This document shows, piece after piece, positions 59,653 through 64,000 of a stretch of 64,000 bases of DNA. The notes below the pieces were generated by a model. That model did not search any database. It worked only from the letters and a program-made list of their open reading frames with translations, and was not told the DNA's origin. The stretch lies in contig JAULBX010012322.1 in assembly GCA_032358255.1 (NCBI GenBank), positions 39,289 through 103,288 of the forward strand, given 5' to 3'. The position numbers and the translations under genes were made by a program. This stretch comes from Heterotrichella gracilis (lineage: Eukaryota; Sar; Xanthophyceae; Tribonematales; Xanthonemataceae). Every line of letters starts with the position of its first letter. Positions within the stretch are counted from its first letter, which is position 1.

Positions 59653-62600
59653 ATGGCCAACATGAAGGGACACCCTGCCAAGTGGCTGGTCCTCGCGGCG
59701 GCACTGGCGCTGCTGTGCGCTGCATGCATCGCTGGAGAGGTGCAGGCGCTGGAACAGGTGGGTTCATCCTACAGTGTCACGCTGATCCCTTCCAGAGTGC
59801 AATTGAGCAACCTCTGTAAACTGATATCCTTTTTTAATGACTGAGATCATTTTAAGATGCTTGCTGAACCACCCCTCAGATTGCAGCCGAGCTTGAGCCA
59901 GATATTGGATTAATCCTGTGTTTTCCACCTGGACTGTCAAATTGTAGGCGATTCCTTTCCCTTTCGTGCATTCTGCGGCTGTCCGCAGGGGGTTGTAATG
60001 GTGTCACTGGCAAAATTTAAATTCTTTATCTAAACAACTGGCGTGTTTGTACTAATACTGTACTGTACAACTGGCAAATAATGTGCAGTTGCTATGCTGG
60101 TGGAAGGAGCGTTCCCAATTCTAACAAAAGTAAGTGGTTCCTCTGATACACAGCCACTGCCATGTGTGCAGGTTGAGAATGCTAAGGATGTTGCGCTGGC
60201 GTATGACGACAGGTGGGCAACCTTTAATTTACATTGCACGCATTGTCGCTGGACAATGCATCTGGTACCTGGTCATGCAAAGGCAAAGGCACTGTGCCAA
60301 TTCTTTGAGCATATCTTGTTGCATTCAAATGTAACAATTACCCGGATTTGTTGTTTAAAAAACATACACCTCTGCAACTGCGACTTGTCAGCCTCGAGCT
60401 TCTAGACTTTCTCACCTGCTGCATTGTCCATGTTGTAGGTCAACAGCATTTGGAGTACCTTGGGGCATCCCTAGGTGTAACGGTATTTCAAGGGGTTTGC
60501 GCTTCAAGAATTTTAGGGTTTTAGGGTTTTAGGTTCTGTATGACATTCACCCCCTCCTTGCCACTGCAGGCTGTACACCACCCTGGACGACAACAAGGCG
60601 CGCAAGCTGCTGATCATCGGAACATCGTCCAGTGGCAGCAGCAATGGCGGGTCATCGACCTCTTCCTCCTCTGGCGCGTCCTCGACTGGCGCCTCTTCCT
60701 CGTCCAGCGGTGGCAAGAGCGGTGGGTCGTCAACGTCCTCTGGAGCGTCGTCCTCTGGCGCATCCTCGTCTTCCAGCGGTGCGCACACATGTCTCATAAC
60801 ATGCTGCACTTTTAGACCAGCGTCACCTAGTGTGCGTCAAATGGTACGTTGGTAATATTTTCAACTTTGGGAGTTGCAGTATCGGAGTACAACTTTTATG
60901 CAGTTGCGCTATGTTGCCGTTGCAATAGCACTGTTTGAGACATGGGGGCTTGTTTTTGGAACAACCTGCCTGGCAGCACACCCTTAACCATCCTCACGAT
61001 GGACCCAGCACAATATCACCTGAATCCTAAACCCTACCCCCCTGTAATTTGAGCCGTAAATCCTCAAACCCAGAACCTTGTATCAGGAACCCTAAACCCT
61101 TAGCTGGGTGATGGTGTGCAGGTGGTAGGGTCCATTCCGACCTGCCAGCCCAAAAACTCGAAAACCTAAACCCCCGATTGTAAGCCTGAATTCCAATACC
61201 AACAGAGTGATTTTGTGCAGGTGGCAAGAGCAGCGGCAGCTCCTCAAGCTCATCTGGTGCCTCCAGCAGCGGTGCATCTTCCTCTTCCAGCGGTAAGAAC
61301 ACCTGTCCTCGCGTGCTTACAACAAAGTTTATATGGTAACACGGATACCATGCTGCACATGTAGCCCTTGGCATTGGGCAGCCAGTGTGTGCAAAAATGC
61401 TTCATCGGCAATTATTGCATTCTAGACAGTGTATTGTAGACACTTTAGGAGTACCATTTTTATGCAGCTGCACTCTGTTGCAGTTGCAGTGTCATTGTGT
61501 GAGATTTGGGGGTAGATTGTTGGAACAACCTGCCTGGCTGTGCATGCCAGCCATCATCACGACGGACCCAGAAACTTGTCACCTGAACCCTAAACCCTTT
61601 ACCCCTGTTATGTGAACAATATACCCTCAACCGAGAACCTTGTAACCGGAGCCCTTAACCCTAAACCCTTGGCTGGATGATGGTGAGCAGGTGTGGGGGC
61701 CCAGCCGCCGATCTGCCAGTACAGAAACCCTAAACCCCAGACCCTAATGGTGAAGCCTGAATTCCACAACCAACAGAGTGATTTTGTGCAGGTGGCAAGA
61801 GCAGCGGCAGCTCCTCAAGCTCATCGGGTGCCTCCAGCAGCGGTGCATCGTCCTCTTCCAGCGGTAAGAACGCCTTGCAGCGGACTTAATAGCACACGCC
61901 ACTTGGCAGTGCAGACTGTTTTGTGCCACACCAGAACTGAATAGAATATAGGCAGTCCTTGTTATGGGCATTCATTGTAAAGGCTGCACTCTGTAGCAGT
62001 TGCAAGTTGCACGTTTATCTAGGGTATGGGATTCCAACTGTAGCTGCAATTTAGAGGGTTGCAGTGGCACATCTGAGGGTTGCAGTGGCACATCTGAGGG
62101 TTGCAGTGGCACATCTGAGGGTTGCACCTGCACTTTTGACAGTGGCTGAAAGGTACTGTTGACATGCCTGGCTGGTGGTGGCCCCTCAGCCATGCATAAA
62201 CCCTTACCCACGCCCCTAGCCCCTAGCTCACAACCCTAAACACTTACCCTAGCCTCTACCGCCTAGCTCACAACCCTAAACACTTACCCTAGCCTCTAGC
62301 CCCTAGCTCACAACCCCTGGCTGGTGATGGTATGCAGGTGGCAAGAGCAGCGGCTCCTCCTCCTCCTCTGGGGCTTCTAGCAGCGGCGCCTCATCCTCAT
62401 CCAGCGGTGGCAAGAGCAGCGGATCATCAACATCATCATCTGGCGCGTCGTCCTCCGGGGCGTCCTCATCTTCCAGCGGTGCGCACTCTAAAACCCTAGA
62501 CTAGGGTTGAAACCTTAATCCCATAACCCTACACCCTAGCCTACGGCCGAGGTTTGGAACCTAGGGTCCTAGGTTTGAAACCTTAACAGTCACATAACCC

Positions 62601-63448
62601 TTACCAGCCTACACATACACATAGTAGCAGAAGCACTTAGCTTTTGCTGGGCAGCCTATCTTGTGCCTACAACAAACTGTAGCGTTATCCTAGACTAAGT
62701 CACCTTGTGGAGTTGCACTTTAGAATAATGTGAACTCCGCAGGCGGCTATGATAACGCTTGCAGTATGTACGCAGCTGCATGGCACTTTGGCACTTGCCT
62801 CGACACCTTAGGTCTGTGCGGAAAGATGTTGTAAAGCATTATACCATTCGCATTGGGGAATTGCCCTTTTAACAGTTGCATGTTAGGAAAACATCTGCAG
62901 CGCACTCAATGTTGCAGTTGAGATTTGCAATTTGATGCAGTTGCACTCTTAGAAGTGTGGCAATCGAATGTTGAGACAGTCTGTTAAGACCTACCTGGAA
63001 ACGTGTTGTGCATGCCAGGCATGCATGGCCCTAAACCAATCGGCCCTAAAACCATAAACATTGAACCCTTGGCTGGGTATAGCTGCCCAGATGGCGAGTG
63101 CCAGGCATGGCCTTGCCCGCCTTCACCATCAGCATTGAAATCCTAAAACCATAAAACTTATACCTCAATCCCCTGAAAAAGTGGGTGATCTGCAGGTGGT
63201 GGGTGTCAGATATGACTTACCCGCCTTCCCTGAAACCCTAAAAGCAGAATCCCAGAATCCTAAACACTTGGGGTGATGTTGTGCAGGTGGTGGATGCCAG
63301 CCTTGGACCTGGCCCCCTTGCGGAAGCTCCTCCTCCTCCTCTGGGGCCTCTAGCAGCGGTGCCTCATCCTCTTCCAGCGGTGGCAAGAGCAGCGGATCAT
63401 CAACATCCTCCTCTGGCGCGTCTTCTTCTGGCGCTTCCTCCTCCAGCG
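59653..63448 (+). CDS. Secreted Ser/Gly-rich protein built of repeated exons (3' end not found)
   Basis: Exon 1 (59653-59757) encodes a signal peptide (WLVLAAALALLCAACIAGEVQA). Exon 2 (60172-60212) is VENAKDVALAYDD, and exon 3 (60570-60778) starts LYTTLDDNKARKLLIIGTSS and turns into Ser/Gly repeats. Then come phase-1 symmetric exons of one module each: 61221-61292 and 61792-61863 (both 72 bases, nearly identical, GGKSSGSSSSSSGASSSGAS), 62338-62478 (two modules) and 63287-63448 (two modules, with a unique GCQPWTWPPCG insert). The modules share (S/T)SSGASSSGASSSSSG. Introns are partly duplicated with the exons. Composition suggests an extracellular, possibly O-glycosylated or silica/wall-associated protein; function is unknown. 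An earlier in-frame ATG at 59599 is possible. The gene may continue past the LINE copy at 63819. Confidence 0.72.
60880..61863 (+). repeat. Tandem exon-plus-intron duplication (~570 bases)
   Basis: 60890-61292 and 61450-61863 align throughout: the GGAACAACCTGCCTGGC and GACCCAG...ATC/GTCACCTGAA segments in the intron, the CCTGAATTCCA...CCAACAGAGTG stretch, and the 72-base exon. The whole unit was duplicated, intron included. Confidence 0.9.
62051..62125 (+). repeat. 22-base tandem repeat, ~3.5 copies
   Basis: Unit AGGGTTGCAGTGGCACATCTG (shown one base short), near-perfect, in an intron of the Ser/Gly-rich gene. Confidence 0.93.
62210..62325 (+). repeat. 47-base tandem repeat containing CCCTAAA
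   Basis: Two to three units of TAGC(C/T)CCTAGCTCACAAC followed by CCTAAACACTTACCCTAGCCTC, just before the acceptor at 62337. Confidence 0.9.
63086..63325 (+). repeat. Threefold exon-edge duplication before exon 63287
   Basis: The real acceptor and exon start (TGCAGGTGGTGGATGCCAGC...TGGCCCCC, 63283-63325) is echoed at about 63193-63232 (TGCAGGTGGTGGGTGTCAGA...CCCGCCTTCC) and 63086-63130 (CCAGATGGCGAGTGCCAGGC...CCCGCCTTCA). CCCTAAA-type motifs lie between the copies. Confidence 0.8.
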
Positions 63449-63818
63449 GTAAGCATGCGCTGTTGCAGTAGCAGGAATGTACGATGAATACTACTACGGT
63501 ACGTGGCATTGTTTTGCAAAGTGTGCACTACTAGTACTGAGGAACAATATGGGTCACTGGGTTAACAGTCAGAATATACATGCATGGATACTGTGTAGGG
63601 TATAGAGTTTAGGTCACAACATGATCTTTGCAGACTGACCAGGGTGGATGTGGGTGTTCTTGCATTTGGGAACATAATCAGTTTCCCTGCCTAGCACAAG
63701 GCATTTATCTGACCAGGAACCCTAAACCCTCAAATGTTAGAACCCTAGCCCTGCATCATGCCACCATGATGGCTGGGTCCCTGCCAGAACTTCGGCCTGG
63801 AGCAATTCAAGGAGGAAA

Positions 63819-64000
63819 TTAGTTAGTTAGTTAGTTACATGCATTGCAGCAATACAGCCAGATTAGCAGTCGGTCTTGCATATGCGGCGCCACGCAGCTC
63901 TTTCCTGGCACTGTTTGAACCAACTATTGATCCCACGCGACTTGAGGTCCTGCTGGAGTAAGTCAGCCCATGTGGCCCTTGGCTTACCTACCCCCTTTGC
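63819..64000 (-). mobile_element. LINE 3' end with (TAAC)n tail, continues past window
   Basis: On the minus strand it encodes GKPRATWADLLQQDLKSRG, ...AAWRRICKTDC and a stop, then TAAC repeats. It differs from the 14164-14350 copy by only two residues over the shared ORF end. The element runs off the right edge, so the 5' part, possibly full length, lies outside the window. Confidence 0.88.

Noticed and set aside
62051-62325. Short direct repeats considered as a CRISPR-like array
   Set aside because: Units are contiguous without unique spacers, and the context is a eukaryotic intron.
63086-63232. Extra exons of the Ser/Gly-rich gene before 63287
   Set aside because: They resemble only the exon start and carry no Ser/Gly module or donor, so they fit exon-edge copies better.

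Overview
This window looks like nuclear DNA of a green alga that builds cilia. Every recognisable gene is split by spliceosomal introns with GT(G/A)-type donors and CAG acceptors. There is a nuclear RBCS gene with a plastid transit peptide, and a full intraflagellar-transport gene (IFT144/WDR19) implies flagella. Proline-rich cell-wall-type regions recall chlorophyte walls. Plant-type telomere motifs (TTTAGGG/CCCTAAA and degenerate forms) are scattered through introns. No species can be named from this. I saw no tRNA, rRNA, CRISPR array or prokaryotic operon.

Layout: 1-2230 (+) is the 3' half of cytosolic aspartyl-tRNA synthetase. 3253-7371 (-) is LAS1 (pre-rRNA ITS2 processing). 7952-10553 (+) is a DUF1338/2-oxoadipate dioxygenase-decarboxylase (HglS family). 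11230-15249 (+) is a secreted SGNH/GDSL hydrolase set between two hydroxyproline-rich-type regions. 16753-25374 (+) is IFT144. 26198-29915 (-) is an AAAP amino-acid transporter. 30531-34749 (+) is an LRR/coiled-coil protein of unknown role. 35596-39065 (-) is a Gfo/Idh/MocA oxidoreductase. 39751-46274 (+) is the nucleoporin NUP88. 47543-48437 (+) is RBCS. 50005-50608 (+) is a small unassigned candidate gene. 51406-56982 (+) is an MDR quinone oxidoreductase/alcohol dehydrogenase-like protein. 58505-58830 (+) holds two phase-consistent unassigned exons. 59653-63448 and probably beyond (+) is a secreted Ser/Gly-rich protein built from amplified exons. Three head-to-head pairs (LAS1/HglS, AAAP/LRR, Gfo/NUP88) share short divergent intergenic regions, and the intervening pairs converge. 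The genes are unrelated housekeeping, plastid, ciliary and wall genes, so no pathway cluster is implied.

The most unusual signal runs across genes rather than sitting in one. At 15 or more exon-intron junctions in nine genes, the exon edge plus its splice site is repeated one to three times on the intron (or 3'-flank) side as a decaying copy, often with telomere-like repeats between copies. The telomere-like motif tends to be G-rich (TTTAGGG sense) after donors and C-rich (CCCTAAA sense) before acceptors. A LINE family ending in a (TAAC)n tail has two clear 3'-end copies, one degenerate copy and two shorter fragments; its antisense tail coincides with a GTTAGT splice donor in the HglS gene. 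An imperfect hairpin with arms of about 80 bp lies in the last MDR intron.
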